Source of the DNA: Clostridiales bacterium
Lineage (GTDB): Bacteria > Bacillota > Clostridia > Oscillospirales > Oscillospiraceae
Direction: 5' to 3'
NCBI GenBank assembly: GCA_021201185.1
Contig: JAJQFJ010000078.1
Span: 1-57,891 of the forward strand
Length of the DNA stretch: 57,891 bases
In this document: one piece after another, positions 18,063-26,379 of the stretch
Layout: every line of letters starts with the position of its first letter
Numbering within the stretch: the first letter of the stretch is position 1
Notes under the pieces: model-generated
Told to the model about the DNA's origin: nothing
Seen by the model: the letters and a program-made list of their open reading frames with translations, nothing else
The model's database searches: none
Program-made: the position numbers and the translations under genes

Positions 18063-18913
18063 CAGCGATTGCCTCCTTCCTTTGCACGGGGAGCGCCGTT
18101 GTTGGCGGGCCGGTTATAGCCGCCGCTGGGACGGCCGTCCCGGTTGCGGTTATAGCTGCCGCTGGCGTTCCGATCGCCGGAGGGGCGGCGGTTGCCGTCG
18201 CGGCGGCGGTTGGGCCGATCAGAGCGCTCACGATAGGGCTTGGACAGGTCCAGGGTGCGGGGGGTGGTGCGCAGGGTCTGCTGCAGGACCTCTCCCTTGT
18301 ACACCCAGACCTTGATGCCGATCCGGCCATAGGTGGTGGCAGCCTCGGCGAAGCCGTAGTCGATGTCGGCACGGAGGGTCTGCAGAGGGATGGTGCCCTC
18401 GTGGTAGTGCTCCACCCGGGCGATCTCGGCGCCGCCCAGACGGCCGGAGGCGGAGATCTTGATGCCCTTGGCACCGGCACGCATGGCGTTGCTGATGGCC
18501 TTCTTCATGGCGCGGCGGAAGGAAATCCGCTTCTCCAGCTGCTGGGCGATGTTCTCAGCCACCAGCTGGGCGTTCATGTCCACCTCGTTGCGCTTGATCT
18601 CGACGATGGAGAGCTGGACGGGCTTGCCGATCATCTTCTCCACCTGCTGGCGCAGACGCTCCACCTCGGTGGCGTCCTTGCCGATGACCATGCCGGGCCG
18701 GGCGCAGTGCAGATAGATGCGGACCTTCGCGCTGTCGCGCTCGATCTCGATTCTGGGCACACCGGCGCTGTACAGGGTCTTCTTCAGGAATTTCCGGATC
18801 TTCTGGTCCTCAACGATCAGGTCGCCGACCTTCTCGTCACGGGCGTACCAGCGGGAATCCCAGTCCTTGATCACTCCCACACGGAAGCCGTGGGGATTCA
18901 CTTTCTGTCCCAT
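18062..18913 (-). CDS. rpsC: 30S ribosomal protein S3 with long Arg/Asn/Gly tail
   Basis: S3 forms part of the mRNA entry helicase. The 283-residue protein has the family start [18 protein letters not shown], a KH domain with the GXXG-like VIGKD (about 76-80), and the C-terminal domain ending near [16 protein letters not shown]. Beyond the usual end (about residue 220) it carries some 60 extra residues rich in Arg, Asn, Gly and Ser, with recurring pieces such as [23 protein letters not shown]. Low-complexity S3 tails occur in some Clostridia, but this is a long one. The stop overlaps the rplP start. Confidence 0.97.
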   Translation of the reverse strand: MGQKVNPHGFRVGVIKDWDSRWYARDEKVGDLIVEDQKIRKFLKKTLYSAGVPRIEIERDSAKVRIYLHCARPGMVIGKDATEVERLRQQVEKMIGKPVQLSIVEIKRNEVDMNAQLVAENIAQQLEKRISFRRAMKKAISNAMRAGAKGIKISASGRLGGAEIARVEHYHEGTIPLQTLRADIDYGFAEAATTYGRIGIKVWVYKGEVLQQTLRTTPRTLDLSKPYRERSDRPNRRRDGNRRPSGDRNASGSYNRNRDGRPSGGYNRPANNGAPRAKEGGNR

Positions 18914-18925
18914 AACTGTTCCTCC

Positions 18926-19264
18926 TTAGGCTTTCTCGCTCACCACGACGGTGATGTGGCTGGTACGCTTGTCGATCCGGTAGCCCCGGCCCTTGGACAC
19001 GGGCTGCATCCGCTTCATGATGGGGCCCGGGTTCACATAGACGGCGGAGACATACAGCTTGCTGCGGTCCATGCCGTTGTTGTTCTCGGCGTTGGCGGCG
19101 GCGCTGTTCACCAGCTTGGCCAGAAGGGGAGACGCCTTCTTGGGGGTATTGTTCAGGATGCCCACGGCCAGGTCGATATCCTTGCCCCGGATCAGGTCAG
19201 CGACGATGTTGACCTTCCGGGGGGCGATACGGGCGTAGGTCAGGGTAGCTTTTGCTTCACTCAT
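18926..19264 (-). CDS. rplV: 50S ribosomal protein L22
   Basis: L22 lines the peptide exit tunnel through a long beta-hairpin. The 112-residue product has the RIAPRKVNIVADLIRGKD motif and the C-terminal KGRGYRIDKRTSHITVVV signature. Confidence 0.97.
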   Translation of the reverse strand: MSEAKATLTYARIAPRKVNIVADLIRGKDIDLAVGILNNTPKKASPLLAKLVNSAAANAENNNGMDRSKLYVSAVYVNPGPIMKRMQPVSKGRGYRIDKRTSHITVVVSEKA

Positions 19265-19278
19265 GTTCCGACGCCTCC

Positions 19279-19548
19279 TTACTTCGTCTTTCCGCCGCTG
19301 TGGCCGCGGAAGGTACGGGTGGGTGCAAACTCACCCAGCTTGTGGCCGACCATATCCTCGGTGATATACACCGGAACATGCTTGCGGCCATCGTGGACGG
19401 CGATGGTGTGGCCCACGAAGGCGGGGAAGATGGTGGAGGCGCGGCTCCAGGTCTTCAGCACTTTCTTCTCGCCGGTCTTGTTCATCTCTTCGACCCGCTT
19501 CAGCAGCTCGGGGGCGCAGAAGGGGCCTTTCTTGACAGATCTGCTCAT
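19279..19548 (-). CDS. rpsS: 30S ribosomal protein S19
   Basis: An 89-residue S19 of the 30S head. It starts [10 protein letters not shown] and carries the [19 protein letters not shown] and [16 protein letters not shown] stretches of the family. Confidence 0.98.
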   Translation of the reverse strand: MSRSVKKGPFCAPELLKRVEEMNKTGEKKVLKTWSRASTIFPAFVGHTIAVHDGRKHVPVYITEDMVGHKLGEFAPTRTFRGHSGGKTK

Positions 19549-19563
19549 TATCTTCCAGCCTCC

Positions 19564-20397
19564 TTACTTGCCGTTGCGGCGACGGACAATGAACTTGTCG
19601 GTGGGATTCTTCTTCTTGCGGGTCTTGTAACCCAGAGCGGGCTTGCCCCAGGGGGTCACAGGGCCGGGACGGCCGATGGGGGCGCGGCCCTCGCCGCCGC
19701 CGTGGGGGTGGTCGTTCGGGTTCATGACGGAACCGCGGACGGTGGGACGCCAGCCCATGTGGCGCTTCCGGCCCGCCTTGCCCACATGGATGTTGGCATG
19801 GTCCTCGTTGCCGATCTGGCCGATGCAGGCCTTGCAGTTGGCCTTGACCAGGCGGTACTCGCCGGAGGGGAGACGGATCTGAGCGGAGTCGCCCTCCTTG
19901 GCCATCAGCTGAGCCTGCTCACCGGCGGCACGCACCAGCTGGGCGCCCTTGCCGGGGTGCAGCTCGATGTTGTGGATGACGGTGCCCAGGGGGATGGCGG
20001 ACAGGGGCAGGCAGTTGCCCGGCTTGATGTCGGCGTCGGCGCCGGTCTCGATGATGTGGCCGGGCTTCAGGCCCACAGGAGCCAGGATATAGGCCTTGGT
20101 GCCGTCCTCATACTGGATGAGGGCGATGTTGGCGCTCCGGTTGGGGTCATACTCCAGACGGATCACGGTGGCCTTGTCCTCCCGGAGCCGCTTGAAGTCG
20201 ATGATGCGGTACTTCCGGCGCTCGCCGCCGCCGCGGTGACGGACGGTGATGCGGCCGTAGCTGTTGCGGCCTGCGCTCTTCTGGAGAGACTGGGTCAGGC
20301 TGCGCTCAGGCTTTGCCTTTTTGTCGATGCCCTCGAACGTGGAGACCGTCATATGGCGGCGAGCCGGCGTTGTGGGCTTATAAGTCTTGATCGCCAT
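19564..20397 (-). CDS. rplB: 50S ribosomal protein L2
   Basis: L2 is essential for subunit joining and peptidyl-transferase activity. The 277-residue product has the [16 protein letters not shown] start and the highly conserved C-terminal segment around [17 protein letters not shown], which includes the functional histidine. Normal length. Confidence 0.98.
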   Translation of the reverse strand: MAIKTYKPTTPARRHMTVSTFEGIDKKAKPERSLTQSLQKSAGRNSYGRITVRHRGGGERRKYRIIDFKRLREDKATVIRLEYDPNRSANIALIQYEDGTKAYILAPVGLKPGHIIETGADADIKPGNCLPLSAIPLGTVIHNIELHPGKGAQLVRAAGEQAQLMAKEGDSAQIRLPSGEYRLVKANCKACIGQIGNEDHANIHVGKAGRKRHMGWRPTVRGSVMNPNDHPHGGGEGRAPIGRPGPVTPWGKPALGYKTRKKKNPTDKFIVRRRNGK

Positions 20398-20410
20398 TTA
20401 CGTTACCTCC

Positions 20411-20704
20411 TTACGCCATGCCCTCGAAGAACTCGATGGTCTTGGAATCCTCGGTCAGCGTGACGATCGCCTTTTTGTAGGCGGAGCGGCGGCCGGGACG
20501 GCCGGCGCCCATGCGCTTTACCTTGCCATCATAGTTCATCGTGTTGACCTTGGAGACCTTCACGCCGAAGATCTCCTCCACGGCCTTGCCGATCTCGGCC
20601 TTGTTGGCCTTGGGGCTGACGATGAAGGTGTACTTCTTGTCAGCGCTGCCCATCATGGAACGCTCGGTGACGACGGGCTTAATAATGATGTCATAAGCGG
20701 TCAT
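20411..20704 (-). CDS. rplW: 50S ribosomal protein L23
   Basis: L23 is the docking site for trigger factor and SRP at the tunnel exit. The 97-residue product has [28 protein letters not shown] N-terminal residues and [20 protein letters not shown]. Its ATG overlaps the rplD stop by four bases. Confidence 0.97.
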   Translation of the reverse strand: MTAYDIIIKPVVTERSMMGSADKKYTFIVSPKANKAEIGKAVEEIFGVKVSKVNTMNYDGKVKRMGAGRPGRRSAYKKAIVTLTEDSKTIEFFEGMA

Positions 20705-21321
20705 GCGTACACCTCCTCGATGGTGGCCAGGGCGGCCTTGTCGATGACCAGGGTCTTGGCGTTGACCAGGTCATAGACGCTCAGGTTGTTGGCGGGAGTG
20801 GTGATGACGCCGGGGATGTTCCGGCTGGACAGGACCACGCCCCGCTTCACGCCGTCGGTGATGACCACGCTCTTGCCGGCGCTGATGGTGTCCAGCAGGC
20901 CGACCATGGTCTTGGTCCTGGGCTGCTCGATCTCCAGGCCCTCGATGACGGCCACGTTGCCGTTCTGAGCCTTGTCGGACAGGACGCTCTTGAGCGCCAG
21001 GCGCTTGAGCTTCTTGTTCAGGGAGTAGCGGTAGCTCCGGGGCTTGGGGGCGAAGACGACGCCGCCGTGGGTCCACTGGGGAGACCGGGTGGAGCCCTGA
21101 CGGGCGCGGCCGGTGCCCTTCTGACGCCAGGGCTTCTTGCCGCCGCCGGAGACCTCGGCGCGGGTCAGGGCAGACTGAGTACCCTGACGGCAGTTGGCCA
21201 GATGATTCTTGACCACTGCGTGGACGGCAGCCACGTTGGGCTCGATGCCGAAGACGGAATCCGCCAGTTCGACCTCGCCCAGCTCCTTGCCGGCCAGATC
21301 ATAAAGCTTTGCATTAGACAT
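20701..21321 (-). CDS. rplD: 50S ribosomal protein L4
   Basis: L4 lines the tunnel constriction. The 206-residue protein has the conserved loop [20 protein letters not shown] (about 63-82) and [12 protein letters not shown]. In E. coli L4 also represses the S10 operon; whether that applies here is unknown. Confidence 0.97.
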   Translation of the reverse strand: MSNAKLYDLAGKELGEVELADSVFGIEPNVAAVHAVVKNHLANCRQGTQSALTRAEVSGGGKKPWRQKGTGRARQGSTRSPQWTHGGVVFAPKPRSYRYSLNKKLKRLALKSVLSDKAQNGNVAVIEGLEIEQPRTKTMVGLLDTISAGKSVVITDGVKRGVVLSSRNIPGVITTPANNLSVYDLVNAKTLVIDKAALATIEEVYA

Positions 21322-21340
21322 TGTGGTACTCTCCTTTCCC

Positions 21341-22072
21341 TTAGTGCTTTCTTGCGGAAGCCTTCTGCGGGTTCACACGGGCGGAAGCCTTCTGCGGGTT
21401 GCTGGAGATACCGGCGTCGCCCTTCTTGGCCACATTGACCTTCGAGGTGCTCTTGATGACCACAACGCCGCCCTTGGGGCCGGGAATCGCGCCCTTGACA
21501 GCCAGCAGATTGATCTCGGGGTCCACCTGGACGATCTCCAGGTTCTGGATGGTGACCTGCTCGTTGCCCATCTGACCGGCGCCGATCTTACCCTTGCGGA
21601 TACGGCTGGGGGTCGAGGTGGAACCCATGGAACCGGCGTGACGATGGACGGGGCCGCCGCCGTGGCTCATGGGGGTGCGCTGGGCTCCGTGGCGCTTGAT
21701 GACGCCGGCGTAGCCCTTGCCCTTGCTGATGCCAACAGCGTCCACCTTGTCGCCCACCTCGAAGACGTCGGCCTTGAGCACGTCGCCTACGCTGAGCTGG
21801 TCGTAGCTGTCCACATCGACTTCCTTCAGGACGCGGAGCATCTCGCTCACACCGGCCTTGGCCAGGTGGCCCTTCTGGCCCTTGGTCAGATGCTTCTCGG
21901 TGGTGGGCTGGAAGCCCAGCTGGACGGCCTCATAGCCGTCCTTCTCGGCGGTCTTTTTCTGAACCACGGTGCAGGGGCCCGCCTCGATCACGGTGACGGG
22001 GATCACCTTACCGGCTTCGTCAAAGATCTGGGTCATACCGACCTTTTTGCCGAGGATCGCCTTTTTTGCCAT
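21341..22072 (-). CDS. rplC: 50S ribosomal protein L3 with duplicated C-terminal motif
   Basis: L3 is a primary 23S-binding assembly protein. The 243-residue product starts MAKKAILGKKVGMTQIFDEA and has the GAQRTPMSHGGGPVHRHAGS loop that reaches the peptidyl-transferase centre. The C-terminus ends in two copies of the motif NPQKASAR, nine residues apart, encoded by a 20-bp direct repeat (21354-21373 and 21381-21400). This extends the protein beyond the roughly 210 residues usual in Bacillota. It is separated from rpsJ by a 164-bp palindromic repeat, an unusual interruption of the operon. Confidence 0.97.
   Translation of the reverse strand: MAKKAILGKKVGMTQIFDEAGKVIPVTVIEAGPCTVVQKKTAEKDGYEAVQLGFQPTTEKHLTKGQKGHLAKAGVSEMLRVLKEVDVDSYDQLSVGDVLKADVFEVGDKVDAVGISKGKGYAGVIKRHGAQRTPMSHGGGPVHRHAGSMGSTSTPSRIRKGKIGAGQMGNEQVTIQNLEIVQVDPEINLLAVKGAIPGPKGGVVVIKSTSKVNVAKKGDAGISSNPQKASARVNPQKASARKH
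21354..21400. repeat. 20-bp tandem-type direct repeat in the 3' end of rplC
   Basis: Identical 20-bp units at 21354-21373 and 21381-21400, with a 27-bp period, encode the repeated NPQKASA at the end of L3. The in-frame period points to a recent slippage-type duplication. Confidence 0.85.
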
Positions 22073-22221
22073 TTCGGAATTTCCTCCTTATTCAGGTTAT
22101 TGGTTGAGGCAGATGCCCATTGGACTGGCAGCGCTGCGTCAACATGACCCCTCCGCTCACGGCTAAGCAGGCGGAGAATGGGTGCTAACAAAGGAATATG
22201 GGTGAGATGTCAGGCTGTTTT

Positions 22222-22385
22222 AAGGCATTGCCGCATAAATCGGCAAGAGCGGCTGGTGAGAAATTTTTCGTCAGAAAAAGGTGCAAAAGCGCAGGAATAC
22301 TTTGTGTATTTCAAGCTTTTGCTAACGCATTTCTGGCGGAAAATAGCCGCCAGACGCCGCAGACGCATTTGTGCGGCGATGCCTT
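22222..22385. repeat. 164-bp palindromically closed repeat, copy 1 (rpsJ-rplC gap)
   Basis: The element is 164 bp with terminal inverted repeats AAGGCATTGCCGCATAAAT and (reversed) AAGGCATCGCCGCACAAAT. Inside are further complementary arms: GCAAAAGC with GCTTTTGC, AATAC with GTATT, TTTTTC with GAAAAA, and CTGGCGG with CCGCCAG. An equally long copy lies at 50374-50537. Copy 1 ends on the first base of the rpsJ stop codon (TTA on the plus strand, 22385-22387). No open frame in it has a ribosome site. The features fit a MITE or intergenic structured repeat; it lies inside the S10 operon and would be transcribed with it. Confidence 0.85.
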
Positions 22386-22693
22386 TACAACTTGATCTCG
22401 ATCTCCACGCCAGCGGGGAGCTGAAGGTTCATCAGGGCCTCCACCGTCTTGGGGGTGGGGTTCTGGATGTCGATCAGACGCTTGTGGGTGCGCCGCTCGA
22501 ACTGCTCCCGGCTGTCCTTGTACTTGTGAGTCGCACGCAGGATGGTGACGATCTCCTTCTTGGTGGGCAGGGGGATGGGGCCAGAGACGGTGGCGCCGTT
22601 GCGCTTGGCAGTCTGGACGATGGTCTCAGCGCTCTGGTCGATGAGCTGATGGTCATAGGCCTTCAGACGGACGCGGATGGTTTGGTTTGCCAT
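22385..22693 (-). CDS. rpsJ: 30S ribosomal protein S10
   Basis: S10 (NusE) acts in the 30S head and in transcription antitermination with NusB. The 102-residue protein starts [19 protein letters not shown] and contains [19 protein letters not shown] and the [19 protein letters not shown] signature. The ATG at 22693 has AAGGAGGAAAA upstream; the frame is open further upstream but that part has no family match. First gene of the S10-spc-alpha superoperon. Its stop codon coincides with the end of a 164-bp repeat. Confidence 0.97.
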   Translation of the reverse strand: MANQTIRVRLKAYDHQLIDQSAETIVQTAKRNGATVSGPIPLPTKKEIVTILRATHKYKDSREQFERRTHKRLIDIQNPTPKTVEALMNLQLPAGVEIEIKL

Positions 22694-22982
22694 GGTGTTT
22701 TCCTCCTTGGGTTTCGTACTTGTTGTACATGAGCCGGTTTTATTTGGATCGTTTTGCTTGGCTGAAATCAACCGCCGTGCCGTGTGTATCATTCCACGTC
22801 ATAAGGAAAGCCGACGAAAACCGTCGGCCGCATCCACCATGCGAGGCGATCTACACCCCTGATAGCATCGTGGTTCATCACAGCCGCCCAGATCCAGCCC
22901 GGACATACTCCGCAGAAGTTACCGGGAATCCTCCCGCAATCTCCTGCATCATCGCATAGTGCGCCGGAGCGCACCATGGGTT
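22694..22982 (-). other. Leader (5' UTR) of the S10 superoperon
   Basis: About 280 nt of untranslated leader lie between the S10 promoter and rpsJ. It contains a hairpin GCCGACG-GTTTT-CGTCGGC (22813-22831) and an early stem GTGCGCTCCGGCGCAC near 22960-22975. No T run follows these stems. A ribosomal-protein control site is plausible by analogy, but the E. coli L4-binding structure is not recognisable. No coding frame with a ribosome site was found. Confidence 0.5.
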
Positions 22983-23011
22983 ATTGTACCGGATACCATG
23001 GCGGATGTCAA
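22983..23011 (-). promoter_or_regulatory. Promoter of the S10-spc-alpha superoperon
   Basis: TTGACA -35 (23006-23011), 17-bp spacer and TACAAT -10 (22983-22988) on the minus strand. No comparable promoter was seen downstream before rplQ, so it may drive all the ribosomal genes to about 6.5 kb. Confidence 0.88.
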
Positions 23012-23056
23012 GCATTTTTTGCCTGTTTTTTCTTCTTTTTTTCGTCGAACCGAAAG

Positions 23057-23094
23057 ATTGGCCGGCGTCCGACTTCCGTCAGACGCCGGCCAAT
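23057..23094. other. 13-bp perfect hairpin after the TagF-like gene
   Basis: Arms ATTGGCCGGCGTC and GACGCCGGCCAAT enclose a 12-base loop, 34 bp past the stop of the large glycosyltransferase-like gene. It is a likely transcript end, but the T run expected of an intrinsic terminator is missing on the minus strand, so the call is cautious. Confidence 0.5.
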
Positions 23095-23127
23095 CACCAT
23101 TAACCACTAACCACTGGCCTCTCCCCG

Positions 23128-26100
23128 TTACCAGTTCCGCTTCATGATCTCCTCGCAGATGCGCTGGCTGTTGTGCTCGTCGATATAGGCGTACATCCGG
23201 GGGCGCATCTCCGCGTAGACCTCCGGGAGACGGAAGTCGTTTTCGGCGTACTCCTCCAGCTTGTCCAGCAGCGCCTCTGTGGTCATCACCCGGTCGCCGA
23301 AGAGCTCGGTCTCCAGGTCGATATAGGCCCCGGTGGTCTCGTTGTACTTGTCCACGTCGAACTGATAGAACAGCACCGGCTTGCCCTGATAATACACGTC
23401 CCAGCAGACGCTGGAGTAGTCGGTCACCAGCATCTTGCCGCCCATCATCAGCTCGTTGAGGGGCTCCTCGCCGAAGGGGATCAGCCGCACCCGGCCGCCC
23501 TCCTGGATGGTGAAGCTGTGAAGGTACTCCCGGAACTTGGGGTGGACGTAGAAATCCAGGTACAGGTCCCGCCGCTCCAGCAGGTCCGCCAGCCGGGGGT
23601 CGTTGAGGAGAGACATATAGTTCCGGTAGTAATCGCTGGCCCGGAACACCAGGTCGGGGGCCTCCTCCAGCCAGTTGCGCCAGGTGGGCATGACCAGGAT
23701 GTGTCGTTCCTCCAGGCCCTTATCCTTTAATACGTCCCACCGGGCCAGGCCGGTGATGATCACGTCCTCCGGGGCATAGCCCATGTGCTCCACCACGATG
23801 TCGTGCTCCCGCTGATTGGAGGTGACGAACAGGTTCATGGGGTTGGTCTTTTTGTTGTAGATCTCCACCCGCTTCATGGCGATCACGCCGTGCTGGAGAA
23901 AGACGATTTTTTTCGTGTTCTGCACCCGGGGCAGGATAATGCTCTCCTTGTTCCGCCAGGCGTAGGCATGTGCTCTGGAGTCGGTGGAGATGAGCAGCCG
24001 GGCGGCCAGGATATAGACCATGTGCTTCAGGCTCATAAACTGGATTACGTGATCCCGGTAGGGCAACAGCCGCTCCTGATAGTCCGGCTGCTTCTTGTCG
24101 ATGACGTAATAGATGCTCCGGTGCATCTTCTCCTCCATGCCGCTCTCCATGCAGTGGCGGAAGAAATAGAAGCCGTTGTCCTGGGCCATACAGCAGAATT
24201 TCTCGAAGCACAGGAAGATGTTCTTCTGCTTCAGCTGCTTTCGGAACAGCCGGAACAGGATGAGGGCCAGCCGCTCCTTCAGCCGGAAGGCCAGGCCGCT
24301 GTAGGGGCTGTACTCCTGGCAGGCCAGGGCAATGCGTTCGGCCTTCGTCTCATAGAGGGAAACGGTCAGGTCCTCCCCCTGGCGGCAGCTGCCGGGGAAC
24401 AGGGTGCGCTCCAGCTTCTCCCAGCGCCCTGCCCACGTGCTCTTCGCCGCCTCCTTTTTCTGCTTCGGGGCCTGAATGAACGCCAGGTAGGTCTGGCCGT
24501 CCTCGCCCCGGAAGGCCGCCCGGACATCCCACCAGATGGGCTCCAGCTGGAAGTCCGACAGCCGGATCTCTCCGGTCATCCAGACCTCGCCGTCCCGTTT
24601 GACCACCTTCTTCGCCGGGATCAGATAGATCTTCCGATCCACCTCCAGCCGATACCGGTGCACCAGGGCGATGGCACTCCACTCCCCCGGGATATCCTCC
24701 GGACAGTGCACGCTGATGCGCAGCTTTCCGAACCGGAGGCTGACCTGCTCCGCCCGGCAGGTCACCTGCCGCTCATACCGCCGGATGCGGTCCGCGGTTT
24801 GCAGCTTGCAATAGCCCGCCGTGGGGCAGCAGACGACTCCCTCCACCTGCTGCTCTCCCAGCTCTATGACGCCCAGAGGCTTTCCGTATGTACAGCGGAC
24901 ATTCCGGTAAGGGGCGTCCGTCTTCAGTTTTCTCCGGGCCGTCCGCTCCGGGCACCGCAGGAGCACATTCTGCCAGCTCGTCCCCTGGCGCACCGCCAGG
25001 GACAGATCCCAGCGCACCACCCGGCTGTTTTGCAGCTGCTCCGGCACCGAGGTCAGATCTGCCGTCAGCAGGCACCCCTGGGAGCCGGAGGAGGAGATCT
25101 GCACCGGGCAGTACAGCCGCTCCCCCTTGTTCTCCGCCGTAAGGAGCAGCTCCGCTCCCTCCTCCAGAGACACCCCGGGCACCTCGAACCGCCACTGCCA
25201 GTCCTGGCCTCCCAGGTCCCGTATCGCCCAGTGGCCCTGCACCGGCAGCCGCTTTTCCTCTACCGCCTCCCGGAGGGACATCCCCTCCGGCCCGTCCTGG
25301 CAGGTCAGGGGCCGCTCTGCCGCCCGGAAGAAGGGACGGCAAAGCTCGTCGATCTGGAAATAGCAGCCCATGCCCTCCGACTGTGCCACCGGCGCTCCGT
25401 TGGCCAGCAGCTCCGCCGCCTGAAACGCCTTGCGGCCGGTGACGGACAGGGGGACATAGAACTGCGCCCCGTCCTCCCCGGTCAGCACCCCGGAGAGGGC
25501 GTACTCCGCCCCGTCCATGGGCAGGGCGGACAGCTCCACCGCCCCCAGTATCAGCCCCTCGTCAGAGGGGGATTTCCCGGCAGGGAAAAACCTCTGCCCC
25601 TGAGGATCGCCGTCCGCCCGGTGGAGAGAGAAGCCGGTCAGCGCCGGGGCGTTCTCCGGCGCTCTGGCCCCCAGCAGCAGCCGCCCGTCCCGGATGAGGA
25701 ACAGCTCCAGGCCATAGCTGAACTGCTCCCAGTACCGCAGCTCCCGGTGGGCCACCGTCAGGGCCACCACCACCGCCGTCTGCTCCTTGAGCAGATACCG
25801 GGGGAGCGCCTCATAATCCTCCCCCTCCCGGCAGAACCGGTCTACCGGATCGCTCCACAGATCCCGGTCGCTGAAAAAGTAGTCGCAGCGGCCCTTGGGG
25901 CGGAGCCGGTTCAGGTATCGTCTGGCCCGGAGGGGGTACTGGGTCAGGCTCTCCCCTTCCCGTTTGGCCAGGGTGACAATGAAGGGCTTCCCGTCCTCCG
26001 GCTCCCATACCTCATTCACCCCGGAGACATCCGCCGTCAGCACGCCCTCCTCCAGCCAGGCGGGGACGCTCCAGTGCTCCGTCTCCGCCCAAGTGGACAG

Positions 26101-26259
26101 CACCAGCAGCAGCTCTCCCTCCGGGAAGGTCCCGTTCCGGCAGGACATCCGGAGCCGCCCCCCGTCCGAGGGGAGCAGCTCCACACCCAGAGGCTTCGGC
26201 ACAATGGCGCCTGCAACGTTGTTCTCCAGCTTTCTCCAGCCGGGACGGGCTTCTGCCAT
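23128..26259 (-). CDS. Large CDP-glycerol:glycerophosphotransferase-like protein (TagF/TagB family)
   Basis: The C-terminal part of this 1043-residue protein (about 660-1043) belongs to the CDP-glycerol glycerophosphotransferase family, which polymerises or primes teichoic-acid-like polyol phosphates on the inner membrane face. Family landmarks are FLQHGVIAMKRV (around 790), FYVHPKFREY (around 905) and MLVTDYSSVCWDVYYQGKP (around 945). The N-terminal 640 residues or so have no domain I recognise: they are beta-rich, Trp- and Arg-rich and contain repeat-like segments, resembling stacked beta-sandwich modules. There is no signal peptide. The gene stands alone with its own promoter and no other teichoic-acid genes nearby. 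Family is fairly sure, substrate unknown. Confidence 0.8.
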   Translation of the reverse strand: MAEARPGWRKLENNVAGAIVPKPLGVELLPSDGGRLRMSCRNGTFPEGELLLVLSTWAETEHWSVPAWLEEGVLTADVSGVNEVWEPEDGKPFIVTLAKREGESLTQYPLRARRYLNRLRPKGRCDYFFSDRDLWSDPVDRFCREGEDYEALPRYLLKEQTAVVVALTVAHRELRYWEQFSYGLELFLIRDGRLLLGARAPENAPALTGFSLHRADGDPQGQRFFPAGKSPSDEGLILGAVELSALPMDGAEYALSGVLTGEDGAQFYVPLSVTGRKAFQAAELLANGAPVAQSEGMGCYFQIDELCRPFFRAAERPLTCQDGPEGMSLREAVEEKRLPVQGHWAIRDLGGQDWQWRFEVPGVSLEEGAELLLTAENKGERLYCPVQISSSGSQGCLLTADLTSVPEQLQNSRVVRWDLSLAVRQGTSWQNVLLRCPERTARRKLKTDAPYRNVRCTYGKPLGVIELGEQQVEGVVCCPTAGYCKLQTADRIRRYERQVTCRAEQVSLRFGKLRISVHCPEDIPGEWSAIALVHRYRLEVDRKIYLIPAKKVVKRDGEVWMTGEIRLSDFQLEPIWWDVRAAFRGEDGQTYLAFIQAPKQKKEAAKSTWAGRWEKLERTLFPGSCRQGEDLTVSLYETKAERIALACQEYSPYSGLAFRLKERLALILFRLFRKQLKQKNIFLCFEKFCCMAQDNGFYFFRHCMESGMEEKMHRSIYYVIDKKQPDYQERLLPYRDHVIQFMSLKHMVYILAARLLISTDSRAHAYAWRNKESIILPRVQNTKKIVFLQHGVIAMKRVEIYNKKTNPMNLFVTSNQREHDIVVEHMGYAPEDVIITGLARWDVLKDKGLEERHILVMPTWRNWLEEAPDLVFRASDYYRNYMSLLNDPRLADLLERRDLYLDFYVHPKFREYLHSFTIQEGGRVRLIPFGEEPLNELMMGGKMLVTDYSSVCWDVYYQGKPVLFYQFDVDKYNETTGAYIDLETELFGDRVMTTEALLDKLEEYAENDFRLPEVYAEMRPRMYAYIDEHNSQRICEEIMKRNW

Positions 26260-26321
26260 GGGATCGTCTCCTTTTGCTGCGGCTCCCCGGAGCAGGGCGA
26301 GTCACATCGTTGATGACACAA

Positions 26322-26350
26322 ATTATAGCATATCCTTTCCCGTGTCACAA
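26322..26350 (-). promoter_or_regulatory. Promoter of the TagF-like gene
   Basis: TTGTGA (26345-26350), a 17-bp spacer and TATAAT (26322-26327) on the minus strand, 63 bp before the start codon. It lies between the end of the upstream carboxypeptidase gene and the TagF-like gene, making the latter an independent unit. Confidence 0.75.
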
Positions 26351-26379
26351 GCGCCGTTCCATAAAATTCACAATTCCTC

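Noticed and set aside
22222..22385. Repeat copy 1 considered as an rpsJ terminator
   Set aside because: It is not followed by a T run, it would uncouple essential downstream genes, and the same element occurs before a plus-strand gene.
23785..26313. An 842-codon open frame on the strand opposite the TagF-like gene
   Set aside because: High GC leaves the antisense frame open. Its translation is low-complexity (Gln, Leu, Arg, Pro), has no family match and lacks a ribosome site, while the other strand has clear motifs.
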